Source: Hygrocybe punicea (lineage: Eukaryota; Basidiomycota; Agaricomycetes; Agaricales; Hygrophoraceae). Taken from it: DNA of 64,000 nt. The DNA lies in NCBI GenBank assembly GCA_963556145.1, contig OY744463.1, positions 6,510,001 through 6,574,000 on the forward strand. The letters are read 5' to 3'. Positions within the stretch are counted from its first letter, which is position 1, and the number at the start of each line of letters is the position of its first letter. A program made the translations under genes and the position numbers. The notes under the pieces are model-generated. The model saw only the letters and a program-made list of their open reading frames with translations. It made no database searches and was not told where the DNA came from. Shown piece by piece: positions 34,050 through 46,052 of this stretch.

Positions 34050-35612
34050 CTAGTCGAATGACTGTGCAAGTGTAGCCAGGTGTTGACGAAATTCTTTTCC
34101 TGCAGCAGTGTCAGGATCATTATGGTCAGCTGTCTCTTCACCCTCTCTCTCCTCTTCACCTCCATATTCCTCACCCTCAACATAACCCTCATTGTCACAA
34201 TCATTTCTGGCCCATTCAGTTGTATCATTCAACCCCAGCTCCTCCTCAATCCGAATAATTAAATTGTGCAGAATCAAGCAACACCGCACCCAGAGATTGA
34301 CATAGTTGAATTTCTTTTGATCTTGAATTTGGAAACGCAATTCCCGTAAGGAGGAAAATTGGCCCTTCAGAGCACCAAAAAGATGCTCTGAACGTACACG
34401 AATCTAATATCTTGAATCAGCACATGTGTAATATTAAAATAAAAGCATACCCTTGATAAAAAATAATTGAATTTCTTCTGGAATGGAGTAAGGCTCCCTC
34501 TTGCAGGCTTCTTGAAGGGTGGGATACACCAAGTATAACATGGATATGCTGAATCTGCCCACATCCACTCATTGGCAGAAAAGAATATGTTGGGCTCCTC
34601 TGCAACACAGGACATTGCAAAGGCAGTGGAGTCATGGATACTCCCCACTATGCCAGTAACATAATCAACAATCTGTAAATTATGTGGAAGGCTGATAACC
34701 TGCAAGAAAATGTTTGAGAAAAAGAGACCAAGAGAATAAATATAAAAGAACCTGGCAATTAAGGGAATAATTGCACTTCCTGTCATAGAAAGACTCTCCA
34801 TGTAGCCCAGGCTTCTGGAAGAGGGGAAAGCATGACCCATCACCAGTCAAATAACCACCTTTCCACTCCTTGCAAGTCTTGCTCTCCACCCACTTCTTTG
34901 CCATATTCTTCTCATGCAGACAACGAGGATCCTCAGGATTCCAAGATAGGGCATCATCATGATGGGCAGCAATTGCAATCATAACATGGTTAGTGCAATT
35001 GTAGACTGTACCCACAGATACCCCTGCCCATTCTGTCACATCTTCACTGGTTGCAGCGTTCCCATAGTGGCCAGCACGATTCAGAAAAATTGCCAATTGG
35101 ATTTCGACAGGGAGTTGGCGGTCAGAGGCAAAAATGGGATGGTTTTCGATTAGTTCAACCAACCTGTCAAAAACAGGAGGATCGACACGGAGTTTTCTTC
35201 GGAAACGGTGAGGGTCGTTGAGAGACCATTCATCAAGGAGATGAAGCTGGGGGGCATGGGAAACACGAGTACGAGTTCTGAGGACTTGCGCCTTTCTGAC
35301 TTCATCTTCAAGAGCTCCAATAGCATCGACCAGTGCCGTGAACAGGCAGTTGGAGAGTTGGTTGCTTATTTCTGAGTCTGAGCTGGGTATGTTGATAGAA
35401 TCATCGGAGGGAAGGTCTGAGGATGGAAAAGCATCATCTGACATGTCCATATCAGTACCAGTCTCAGTATCAGAATCAAAATGGTCAGGCAAGTCTTCAA
35501 TCAGATCTTCAATCAGATTCCCAACCAAGTCATAATATTTCCTCTGGATGAGGTCACATTTGACTTGATTCAGAGCCAGGAGCAGTTTTTGATGGTGGGA
35601 TTGGTGAGGCAT
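34050..35612 (-). CDS. PIF/Harbinger DDE transposase (DDE_Tnp_4 type)
   Basis: Three exons (34752-35612, 34451-34699, 34050-34403) give 1,464 bases, 487 residues. The introns are 52 and 47 bases. Catalytic residues fit the PIF pattern: D258 in LTGDGSCF, D310 in GSIHDSTAF, and E376 in RSEHLFGALKGQF, followed by the usual LILHN motif. The acidic N-terminus (40-80) and EEE-rich C-terminus are low complexity. It cuts and moves the element by recognising the TIRs. It lies convergent to ORF1 with a 179-base gap. I see no stop or missing catalytic residue. Confidence 0.9.
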
Positions 35613-35808
35613 GATGGCAGCGGTTCAAAGAAGTGTTCTGGCTGCTCTGACAAACAGCCGTGTATTTATATGCTGTAACAGCCTTACATCAAGATCAGTG
35701 CTGTCACAAGGTGTTGACACTCTCATGTACCGGGATAAGTTTGCCATATATGGACTTGACAAAAGGTTAGGCATTATCTAATGCCACGCTGGCAATGCGG
35801 CAACACAC

Positions 35809-35910
35809 AACCCTAAGTAATACCATATTTAGCTAACCTGCCTAATTTGGCTCTCAGGAACCGCAGCAGGATTCCTGGTAGGGAACCACTAGGCGGACTT
35901 GAGACCCACT
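35809..35910 (-). repeat. Right TIR of PIF/Harbinger
   Basis: Inverted partner of 31878-31979. Confidence 0.9.
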
Positions 35911-36299
35911 ATTATGTCACACTCATACCTCACTTTGTCTTAAGCTTGCGATCTGGTTGTCCAGTCATTTGGTCCAGTCCACTTCCAGTTTTTTTCTGGT
36001 CCTATGAATAGGACTGGACCTTAAAACACTATGTGCAGACATCTTCATCAGACCACTGTGCATTCTTCAGGTGACAATGCACAGGATGCTTATCATCAGT
36101 GAGAAGTACTAGAAGGACTGGAGTTACAACATTCAGGCAGAGTGTGTGCATCAGTAAATCTGCAAAAGGTCTGGGGTCACTTAGGGGTCCGGGAAAGGTC
36201 TGGGTTAGACTGGAAGATTTATGTAACTATCCCGGACCATTCTCAGACCACCCAAGTTTTAGAAGTATTATAAGTACATTTCAGGCTACTCCCAGACGA

Positions 36300-37060
36300 A
36301 CAAGATGAATTTAGACAGTTGACAAATATAAGTGGGTTACAGACCACCCCCAGACGAACTAAAAAAATTATGATACATCCCAGGCAAGTGTTGATAGCCA
36401 AAGTCATTACAGACCACTCTCAGATATGTCCCAGACAAGTTTACTCCGAGTCTACTTGCACTTCTCAAACATCTTATCGCCCAGCCCAGTTCCCAAACGT
36501 CCAAGCTAATCGGCGGCCCTGGGTTGTGATAGATAGCTCCGAATCATGTTGCCTGTGCCCACGGCTGTATAGATGCATCATTTGTAATGGTGCCGGCACG
36601 CGGAAAAAGAAACTTGCCAGTGATGCATCACTCTCCAAACACTTATGCCAACACCCGTCCTCCTTGTCCGATTGCCCTGCTAGTGAGGATGACCTGGACT
36701 CGGACATCCCAAATGAGCTGCAAGTGATACTCAGAGCAGGCTCGTCATACACACCCGCGATAGATCCGCCCATGTACCACCCATACTCGCTTCACTTCCG
36801 GAGGGATAAGGAGGTTAGCACCGCTTGGGTCGCATCTAAGCTCTGCTGGTACAAGCGGGGAATGCTTTCGTGCATAGGCGGTTTGACCATCTGCTTTCTT
36901 GAACATGGGGCTTGGTAATGGGGACTCGGATGCGGCAGCAGCATCAAAGAAGTCCCTGGAGTGTGAGGATGAACGAGAGCCAAAAGTAAGAGCTGACGGA
37001 GCACGAATGGGCCTGCCCCTACGGCGGAGGGTGGATGACACTGAAGATGCTTCAGTAGCC
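36300..37060. other. Unassigned segment inside the Plavaka element
   Basis: Between the left subterminal repeats and the WDR68 fragment. A plus frame (36319-36918) contains a Cys-rich patch CCLCPRLYRCIICNG, and a minus frame (36745-37107) is Ser/Arg rich. Neither resembles a family I know. It may be another captured fragment or element-specific sequence. Confidence 0.35.
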
Positions 37061-37064
37061 CCAA

Positions 37065-38434
37065 CTATATAGCCTTGATCGACTTTCCCAAGGCAATGGC
37101 GGCCCATTCACCTGGTGCAGTCGAATTCCCTGTGTTCATTGTCAACCCCGCTATCTGCGGCGACCATGCCAAGTTCGTAATCTCTCTGGTCGCCGTGTAA
37201 GCCATGACTGGATCATTAACTACGCGCTTTTTGACATCAGGCTGCGGTGAGTTTAGCCGAGAACCTGCACTCCACGGCGACGCTGCTGCTTGCGTGTAAC
37301 GGGCCAGATCCCAGAGTAGGAGTTGACAATCATCGCCTACGGCAACCCAGTTCATCATCACTGAATTTAAGGGTGCGAAAACTTACCTGCAGTGGCCAGC
37401 AGAGGATTTTCCACCGAGCCCCATCCCAACGTGTTGATTTGCGCGTGGTGACCTCTGAGTTCAATGACGGGCTGACCTGGACTTCACATGTCCAGGATCT
37501 GTATGTCTGTGCCGTCCATGTGGAAAGTAGACATGTAATTGGAGTCCGCGGGGTTGAAAGCGATGCGCAAAAGTGGTGACGTTGGTGGGCGGGCTGACCC
37601 TGTGGGTGAGGAGGAAGGGGCAGGTGCTACGTTCTTTGGTGCTGGGGTTTCATAAAGAATTGTGGAGTGCTCTAAACTGCGCAGATCGAAAGCTCGTAAG
37701 CTTCCATCTGCTCCCACTGATACAAAAATGTTGGTGGATCCTGGAAGCCATGCAACGTCGTAGACCTCACGATCATGCGCGATGAGCTGCGTGATGGCGG
37801 TTGCAGTATCGATGTTCCATACGGTGCATGTCGTATCGATTGATGATGTCACCACTAGACTGGGTGCCTTCTCGTTCCACAAAAAGTTTGTCAAGGGAGC
37901 ACCCATAGAGTGATTTTGCACTTTTGATTGCTACAAAGAAGAGGCTGAGATTGTCACGAAGGCACAGTCGAGCACACCAGAACATACTCCAGACAGCGAA
38001 GTCTTCAGCGTCAGGCTATGTCCTCCGGAACTCGACTGCCATCCAACATACCCAGAAATCGGAGGTGGTGCATCACTAGAGTACTCCCAGACCCTCAATG
38101 CACCCCCAGTTGTAGCGAGCAGCTCCGTTGCTGGAGATTTCTGCGACCATGCGTAAGTGGAGGCCATGGCTGGCTGCCATTGCAGGCTCGTTGCAGGATA
38201 TCCGTGTGGGGCTTTGCAGAGTTTCACGAAGTCGGGGTAATCATGGTAATCATCCTCCACCAGAACACGCTCGTCTTGCAGTCCAATGATGGCAATCTCA
38301 TTTCGGAAGTCCTCAGTGAAGGATGCGATGCCTAGGCAAAAGGATGATCGTCGAGCAGGACACGGAGGTTGGAATGCAGGAGATGGATCAGGTTGAATGC
38401 TAGAAGGCAATCTCATGCGCATGGTGATCGGCAT
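37065..38434 (-). pseudogene. WDR68/DCAF7-like WD40 gene fragment, captured by the transposon
   Basis: The minus strand encodes GIASFTEDFRNEIAIIGLQDE, then HGYPATSLQWQP, LLATTGGALRVWEY, TSSIDTTCTVWNIDTATAITQ, LIAHDREVYDVAWLP, VSVGADGSLRAFDLRSLEHST, CQLLLWDLARY and GEWAAIALGKSIKAI. This is the order and sequence of the WDR68/DCAF7/TTG1 adaptor. Two introns (37931-37987 and 37337-37386) are kept, so it is a genomic copy and not a retrocopy. The first 20-30 residues are replaced by transposon sequence, and the end (KAI stop) is short. A TGA at 37484-37486 replaces the Arg of DMRSPGQPV (CGA to TGA). A functional copy must lie elsewhere. Confidence 0.85.
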
Positions 38435-40436
38435 ACTTGTTGACGAAGTAGGCTTTAAATAAGCCTAATGAATTTGAAAAATTGACATGAGGCGGAAGGA
38501 ACTCCGAGCCGTAGACAGGTATGAGTAGTGCTCCCCGGACGATGCAGTCCACATGGACGACTGTTTCCACTGGCCGACCATAGTGGTCAATATCTGGTTG
38601 AACAATCCACATCGTCGTATCCTCACATGGTTCATTGGTGGTTGAGAACCACTGAACCAATGCGCATGGATATTGCTCGGCGTTATGAGTGAATTTGAAA
38701 AAAAATCGTATACGAACAACATGTAATCCCCGCATTCCTTCTGCCTCGGAATCCTTTGTTAAGAAGACACAGTCATTTCGAGGTGGACCACCATGCCAGG
38801 ATGGCATTGCTCGAATTCTTTCACAATACATGCCACCGATGCCAGATGGATCACTAGGTGCATAGAACATGGCAACGGCGGAGGGGCAAATATAAATGCG
38901 GGTTCGCAAAGTGGGGCAATGGTTAAGATCGACATTGGAAGCAGGCATTGGTGCATCAGGGTACAACTGGTCATATAGAAACCGGCGTATAAGTTCAGGA
39001 AACTGTGGAATATTTAATTGCTCTGCGAGAACAGCAAGTTGCCGAGGATATTGAGACTTGGGTGCTACAACCACAACTTTCAGTTACAGGTCGTAGTAGA
39101 CACAATATAACAGACCATTTCGTTTTGCTAATGTGACTTCTGCAAGGGTACGTGGGCCTGCCACAGCACTTGCATCTTCGTCATCCAACTGGCGATCAAT
39201 ATCGATACCTGCAATACCAGACGTTACCGCCTCATCGGAAGTGGCAATTGCTGTGACTTCAGGATGACCTAGCATCCCTCGTGCTGCAAAATCGGCACGT
39301 AGAGCAGCCAACTTGTCAATACGTTGATTTGTGAGCAAAATTTGCCCCAAAGCTTTGTAATGGCTGGAGCGTCGCCAGGGTTCCTTAACGGCCTTGATAT
39401 GTTTCGATTCCGTAATTGAAGAACACAGTCCATTTGGTGACCCAAAGAGCTCAATAACTTTCCGATAGTGTATCATAGAGTGTTGGCGGGGTAATGAGAT
39501 ACCATCGGGACAAAGACCTGGGATCTCAAAGACAGTGCGTTCACGATGGAACCGTGCCAAAGCTTCATCTATGGCTGCCAAGGTGGATTCCGTGTGTGCA
39601 GAACGTCGAACAAGATAACAAAAATTTAAAAATGCTGCAATTGCACGAATCATTTGGCTCGGTACGTGACCAGCTATTGCAGGAAGGTATACCTACTCAA
39701 TTTCTCTCAGAAGTTGCCGAAGCTGGAAAAAATGGTAGGCAGACCTTCATCAGCGCCTTTGAATCATCTCCTGTCCATTGTTTAAAACCTCGACCTTGTG
39801 GAAAACGCCTCAGGCCTGGAAATGACGGAACAGCAGCAATCCTAAAGTAACAGATTCAAAAAAGCAGATAAAAAGTATATCATATCACATACCGGCGATC
39901 AATGTCTGCCACAATTGCAGAAGCACGGGCTTCACCATGTGTTATTTTTAGGTAGTCGTAAACCCAAGTAACGAGATGGTCCTTAAAAGTACCCTTTATG
40001 ATCTGATGTAAGAGATCGGAAGTCAAAAGTTCATGTATATCTGCCCTTGGGAAAGAGGCTGTGAATGGCTGGTAATCAATTCAGCATCTGTCTCACAAGG
40101 TTAATGGTGTACGTACAATGACATCGCCAACTATCCCATAGTCTTCCCACAACATTTTAAGATCGAACAATTCAGCGAGGGCTTCTGTATGTTCTTGTGA
40201 ACGGAGCCCTGCATTGCAGTCTAAATCATGTGCTCGCGCCGAACATCTTAAGATAAATAAGTCAGCCGTTATGCAAGAGGTGATTACAACACTGACATAC
40301 CTCGGACACCAACCTTGAACAATACATGAAAGCAGAACCTGTTCGGGATAATCTGCGATGTATGGACCAATTCCATAGATTGCCCTACGGTAGTGACCAT
40401 CGGGGCACATTACAAGTTCCAGTGTTGTCATCCCGG
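38400..40436 (-). pseudogene. Plavaka transposase, C-terminal part
   Basis: From the LTR junction the minus strand reads MTTLELVMCPDGHYRRAIYG, GPYIADYPEQVLLSCIVQGWCP, then FPRADIHELLTSDLLHQIIKG, DDSKALMK, FLNFCYLVRRSAHTES, and ends DHHAHEIAF before stop 38400-38402. Short introns (for example after QGWCPR and ALMK) keep one frame. These blocks match the Plavaka transposase family of Agaricomycetes, a CACTA relative with an RNase H-like DDE core. The only damage I see is the LTR insertion at 40437. Confidence 0.85.
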
Positions 40437-41345
40437 TGTAGAGGGTCGACGTCCCTCTGAGTCCGTATCATCAATATATCACGAATCCGGACCAACCCGA
40501 TGCCGCCATTCGACTTGCATTCGAACCCGACGTAACCCGACGCAACCCGACGTGACGTGACGTGACGTGACCCGACGTGACCGACATAACCCGACGTATG
40601 CCGCTTCGTCACAGCCGCTCTCGGGCTAAATCCGGCAGCCTCAAACGCCTCGGAGTTCCAATTCCAGGAGATGGATCTCTTCGGACTCAATCCCCGACTT
40701 CGGATTTACTTTATTTATGCATCCCCTCGTCCTTTCGGAGATATGTAGGACTTTCTAGATCTTTTCCTTGCATATTCGTTTTCCCCTCCATTTCCTGTCT
40801 TCGTTGCTTTGCAACCCCCCTTTCCACTTCCCCATTCCAGTGTTTCTTTGTAGTTTCTATCGGCCGAAGTAGACATGTCCGAAAGTAGCTACACACTCAT
40901 GTACTATAAAAACGGTCCCCGACGACCGTACAAAAAAAAAGATACCATTAGTCCCCGTTTCCCCTTTAGTCAGAATCACCTTTTAATCCCTTCAAATGCT
41001 CGTCCACGTAGATCCTTAGCTTTTTATAGTTCACTTCATCGTCTTTATCGTTGTTTCCGTATATTCGTTCATCGTTTCCGACCCGACCCGACCCGACCCG
41101 CCGTACCCGACATCGTCGGCATCGTCGGGTTCTTTACTATTTGTCCGTTTTCACTCCATTCATCGCCGGCTTCGTCGTTATTAGTCCAGTTTTACACGGC
41201 GGCTTTACTTTTACTAACATTCCCTTCTTTTACTTCTATTCCCGACACTGAATTATCCAGTCACTTCTACGCTGACACCTTCTGGTTAGGATCTTTATAT
41301 TATTTCTTTATATAGTTCCGAAGCCACACAGAACCCGCATCTACA
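40437..41345 (+). repeat. 5' LTR of element 2
   Basis: TGTAGA...TCTACA with U3 TGACGTG repeats at about 40550-40583 and a TATA box at 40905-40911. A primer-binding site like that of element 1 follows at 41348. Confidence 0.92.
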
Positions 41346-42029
41346 TCTGGAGCCCACCGCGAGGATAATTCAGTGTCCATCACACATTCATTCAACAACC
41401 CTAGATTTCCCTTCGTCATTCTCGAACAAGTCCTTCCGCCGCACTCTACACATCCGCTACCCGTTACCCGACCTCCTTGCACCCGACATCCAACACTCTG
41501 ACATCCGATTTCCAACCATCACACCATCATCCGGGTTTGATTCTATTGATATTTTCTCTTCTTTGCCGACTACAATTGTTCAGTTTCACTAAACGACCTC
41601 GAACCCGTCCTTGTGCCGCCCAACCCAACGGCCGCTTCCCGCTTTAGGAAACTTGCACAGCCACGATCCAACAACACTCTTTCGTCGACTCGAATTCCGT
41701 CACATCCATCCCATCCACATTCGTTTATAGACTCCCAACACGCTCGGAATCCCACTCCCCACCGATACCCGTCGAAAAACCGCGACCGGAAAGCCCCAAA
41801 ACATCGACTCGCCCAACGGCACTCACGCGTCACTCACAACTTGGAACAGACGGATCTCCGTGCAACGGGTTTAGCCTGTGCACCCCCAGCCGCTCGCGTC
41901 TACGAACTCGCACTTGTCACCGGATACAAGCCCTTACAAGCCCCCCCATCGTCTGAGCCCACGAAGTTACCAGCAAAACCACGTCAGCGCCCTTCACGAG
42001 TTCATGCGAGCAGCCCCCGCGTTCGAGCC

Positions 42030-43080
42030 CTCAACACTGAGCTACAGCCCCACGACGCCATTCGCGAGCCTCACAAGCCATCTTCGCCGTTATCGATGCC
42101 CCACACCGTGCCACGTCACCCGGCTTCGTGCCCCAGCCAAGTCGACATCTCCGGCCGCTCACGCCTTCGTTGGACACCCCGTCGCCTCGCACCGCTTCCC
42201 AGAGTCCCACATCGCCCTTCACGAGCCCTCACGAGCCGTCTCCGCCATTATCGAGTCCCCAACGCGTCGCCACGTCATCCCAGCTCATGCACCCGCCTAT
42301 TCGACATCCCCGGCCGCTCACGCCCTCCTTGCTACCCCCACCCAGCCTCGTATGGCTTTCCGGGTCCCCACAGCGCCCTTCGCGAGCACTCACGAGCCGT
42401 CTTCGCCGTTATCGAGTCCCCAACGCCATGCCACGCCAAACCGCTTTATACGCCCGCGTACTCGACATCCCCGGCCGCTCACGTCCTCGTTGGACCTCCT
42501 CGTCGCCTCGCCTCGCTTCCTACGACCCCACGACGCCAGTTGCGAGCCATCAAATGCCGTCTTCCTCGTTATCGATCCCCCACGCCGTGCCACGTCACCC
42601 TGCCTCGCGACCCAGCTTACTCGACATCTCCGGCCGCTCACGCCCTCGTTGGACCTCCCCGTCGCCTCGCACCGCTTCCTACGACCCCACGACACCAGTT
42701 GCGAGCCCTCATGGGTCCTCCTCGCTGTCGTCGATGTCCCACACGCGTGCCACGTCACCTCGCCCCATGCACCCGCCTATACGACCTCCTCGGCCGCTCA
42801 CGCCTTCGTAGGACCCACCGGCGGCTCGTATCACATCCCAGCACCCTACATCGCCCCCGCAAACCCGTACAAGCTGTCCCCGTTATATTCGAGCCCCCAA
42901 CGCCATGCCACGTCACCGGCTTCGTGCCCCAGCCAAAGTCGACATCTCCGGCCGCTCACGCCCTCGTCGGACCCACCGCTGCCTCGTACCGCATCCCAGG
43001 GCCACACATCGTCCGTCGTGACGCCGTACAAGCCGTCCCCACTGCCCTCGAGCCATCAACGCTGCGCCACGTCACCCAAC
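42030..43080 (+). repeat. Tandem array of about 160-bp units in element 2
   Basis: The CCGGCCGCTCACGCC core recurs near 42151, 42310, 42470, 42630, 42790 and 42948, a step close to 159. Unit number and order differ from element 1. Confidence 0.8.
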
Positions 43081-44384
43081 AGCCTACCACCGCGTTCCCA
43101 GACCCAGCACCAACGACCACCACGACCGTCAGCCCCCACACCCACGTTCACGCCCCCGCACTTCTGTGGGACCCTTTCCCGTCCCAAACGACTCCGCTCT
43201 CGTCCCTCGTCGTCCCACGCAAGCGGCCACGTCACCCCCCGTCGACCTCCATTCACCCCCAGCCGTCCCCGTCCTCGTCCACTCCCCTTCGATCACCTAC
43301 GCCCTCGACCAACCCCACGACGTCCCTCAAGTCCCTTCGCGAGCCCAAACGAAGCCCCCGTTGGGTTACGCCCGTGAAACCGTGACCACCGGCCGCCCAA
43401 ACCCGTTCCACGACCCGACGGACCATTGTCAAATCCCCACGCAACTATCCGCCACGAAAACATCACGAAGACGCCACCCGTATCACCCCAATCCATCTCC
43501 CCGCCCACGCCGTCCGCCCCCGTCTCCAACATCTCCCTACACCATACCCCAGCCTCGATCACCCGTTACCCGCTTCCCTCGACAACCCGCAGCTTCGAAC
43601 AACCCCACGCAACCATGATCCACGCCTCGCAACCACGTTCCGTCTTATCCGCTCACGTCGTCCGCCCCCGTCTCCCTACGTCGCCCTATGCCATACCGCC
43701 ACACCCGACAACTCGTTTTCAACCTACCCGCTACACCAGGTTCCGGTTCCGGATCCGCGACCTGCATCACAGCACCCGACTACGAACCCGGACTCGTTCC
43801 CAACGATTCCGCGGCATCTGGTTCCGGTTCCGGTTTCACGACCCGTACCCGCCACATTTCACTCCCGTACCCACCGAACCCGACCCTACGAAAACCCCAT
43901 CACCGTCCATCGGCATAAGAATTATATACATAGATAGATTAAATAAAGAAAAAGAAAGAAAAATGTCAGAGATAAAGGAAAGATAAAAAGAAATAACTCA
44001 TTCCCGACACACCCGGCACCCGCATAATCCACCCGACACACCCGCTTATGAATCCGTTACACCCAGCGAACCCGTTTACGAACCCGCCGCACCCGCTTAC
44101 GAACCCGACGCACCGCTTCACTCATTCCCCACGCACCCGACTCGTCCGCTCACGCACCCGCATTCCACCCATTGACATCGCTCTCCGCTTTCCATGACCC
44201 ACCGTTTCCGCCACCGTTTCGACCCAGACACAACGTTCCCTGTCTCGGCTTCGATTCCCAACCCACCCGACTTTATATTTCAGTTCCATGGGGGAGAATG
44301 CTTCCCCACGGGTCCAAGCCGGTGCTGAACCGCCTAGTATGAGGCTGATTTCACATCCGTTGATTATCGCCCCCATATTAGTAT

Positions 44385-44575
44385 TGACATATCGAACCTC
44401 CGCCATCGTCTATCGAACCTCCGCCATCGTCTATCGAACCTCCGCCATCGTATATCGAACCTCCGTCGTCGTCCATCGAACCTCCGTTTTCGTCATATCG
44501 TATCGAACCTCCGCCATCGTATATCGAACCTCCGTCGTCGTCCATCGAACCTCCATTGTCGTCATATCGTATTGA
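44385..44575 (+). repeat. 21-bp minisatellite in element 2
   Basis: Units of ATCGAACCTCCGCCATCGTCT and variants, as at 21026-21255 but with fewer copies. Confidence 0.85.
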
Positions 44576-45143
44576 ACAACCACCGTCGTCATATCATGTC
44601 TACCCCTACGCTACCGTTTCCGCCACCCGTTGACACAGCCACCAAGCCGCCGACCCTAACTCGACCCGCCTAGATCGTCTTTGTCATCCGCTTGTGTTTT
44701 ATTTCGTTTCCGCTCCTGCCTTACTCGTCTCCGTCACCCGCCCCCAATCCTATGTCACGTTTAGTTTTATCCCGACTTGATTTCTATCGCGTCCCTTCCT
44801 TTCTGATCACCGGCATTTATTCCCTTTTATCTATTTTGCATTTCCGCTGCATATTTGTCCCACACTTATAGCTTTCCGCTGTTTCCTTCATTTCCGCTTG
44901 GTTATATTGTCACTATAGTTTCTTTTCTATGTATTTCCGGACACCGGCATCACCCGCCTTTGTTCTCCGCCCTCTGACTCTCCACTAGTCACCACCCGCT
45001 CTCCCCCTTCGCATTGTCCACAACCCACCTCGTCCCGTCGAACCCAATTCCACGACCACCACGTCGGCCTCATCTCACGCATCCGAGTCCCGAGTCCACG
45101 TAGTATCGACCAGGGATGGTCTTTATTTAAAGTACCCTGGAGA

Positions 45144-46052
45144 TGTAGAGGGTCGACGTCCCTCTGAGTCCGTATCATCAATATATCACGAATCCGGACC
45201 AACCCGATGCCGCCATTCGACTTGCATTCGAACCCGACGTAACCCGACGCAACCCGACGTGACGTGACGTGACGTGACCCGACGTGACCGACATAACCCG
45301 ACGTATGCCGCTTCGTCACAGCCGCTCTCGGGCTAAATCCGGCAGCCTCAAACGCCTCGGAGTTCCAATTCCAGGAGATGGATCTCTTCGGACTCAATCC
45401 CCGACTTCGGATTTACTTTATTTATGCATCCCCTCGTCCTTTCGGAGATATGTAGGACTTTCTAGATCTTTTCCTTGCATATTCGTTTTCCCCTCCATTT
45501 CCTGTCTTCGTTGCTTTGCAACCCCCCTTTCCACTTCCCCATTCCAGTGTTTCTTTGTAGTTTCTATCGGCCGAAGTAGACATGTCCGAAAGTAGCTACA
45601 CACTCATGTACTATAAAAACGGTCCCCGACGACCGTACAAAAAAAAAGATACCATTAGTCCCCGTTTCCCCTTTAGTCAGAATCACCTTTTAATCCCTTC
45701 AAATGCTCGTCCACGTAGATCCTTAGCTTTTTATAGTTCACTTCATCGTCTTTATCGTTGTTTCCGTATATTCGTTCATCGTTTCCGACCCGACCCGACC
45801 CGACCCGCCGTACCCGACATCGTCGGCATCGTCGGGTTCTTTACTATTTGTCCGTTTTCACTCCATTCATCGCCGGCTTCGTCGTTATTAGTCCAGTTTT
45901 ACACGGTGGCTTTACTTTTACTAACATTCCCTTCTTTTACTTCTATTCCCGACACTGAATTATCCAGTCACTTCTACGCTGACACCTTCTGGTTAGGATC
46001 TTTATATTATTTCTTTATATAGTTCCGAAGCCACACAGAACCCGCATCTACA
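45144..46052 (+). repeat. 3' LTR of element 2
   Basis: Same as the 5' LTR except one base. Preceded by AAAGTACCCTGGAGA, as in element 1. Confidence 0.92.

Larger units (their letters stand above)
31878..35910. mobile_element. Complete PIF/Harbinger transposon
   Basis: The 102-base terminal inverted repeats (31878-31979 and 35809-35910) begin AGTGGGTCTCAAGTCCGCCT and differ at one base I could see. The flanking 3-base duplication is ATT at 31875-31877 and 35911-35913. Inside are a DNA-binding-type ORF1 on the plus strand and a DDE transposase on the minus strand, convergent. Both frames are open when short introns are removed, so the element may be competent. Confidence 0.9.
40437..46052 (+). 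mobile_element. Young non-autonomous LTR retrotransposon, element 2
   Basis: The 909-base LTRs (40437-41345 and 45144-46052) differ at one base that I saw (CACGGCGG against CACGGTGG, a CpG to TpG). The 4-base duplications are CCGG at 40433-40436 and 46053-46056. Removing the element with one CCGG restores a continuous Plavaka frame (LRAG then MTTLEL). The interior is 3.8 kb and homologous to element 1, with a long proline- and arginine-rich open frame at 41613-43385. No Gag or Pol motifs. Confidence 0.9.

Noticed and set aside
35808..35815. Telomere-like AACCCTAA
   Set aside because: A single occurrence, forming part of the PIF inverted repeat and not an array.
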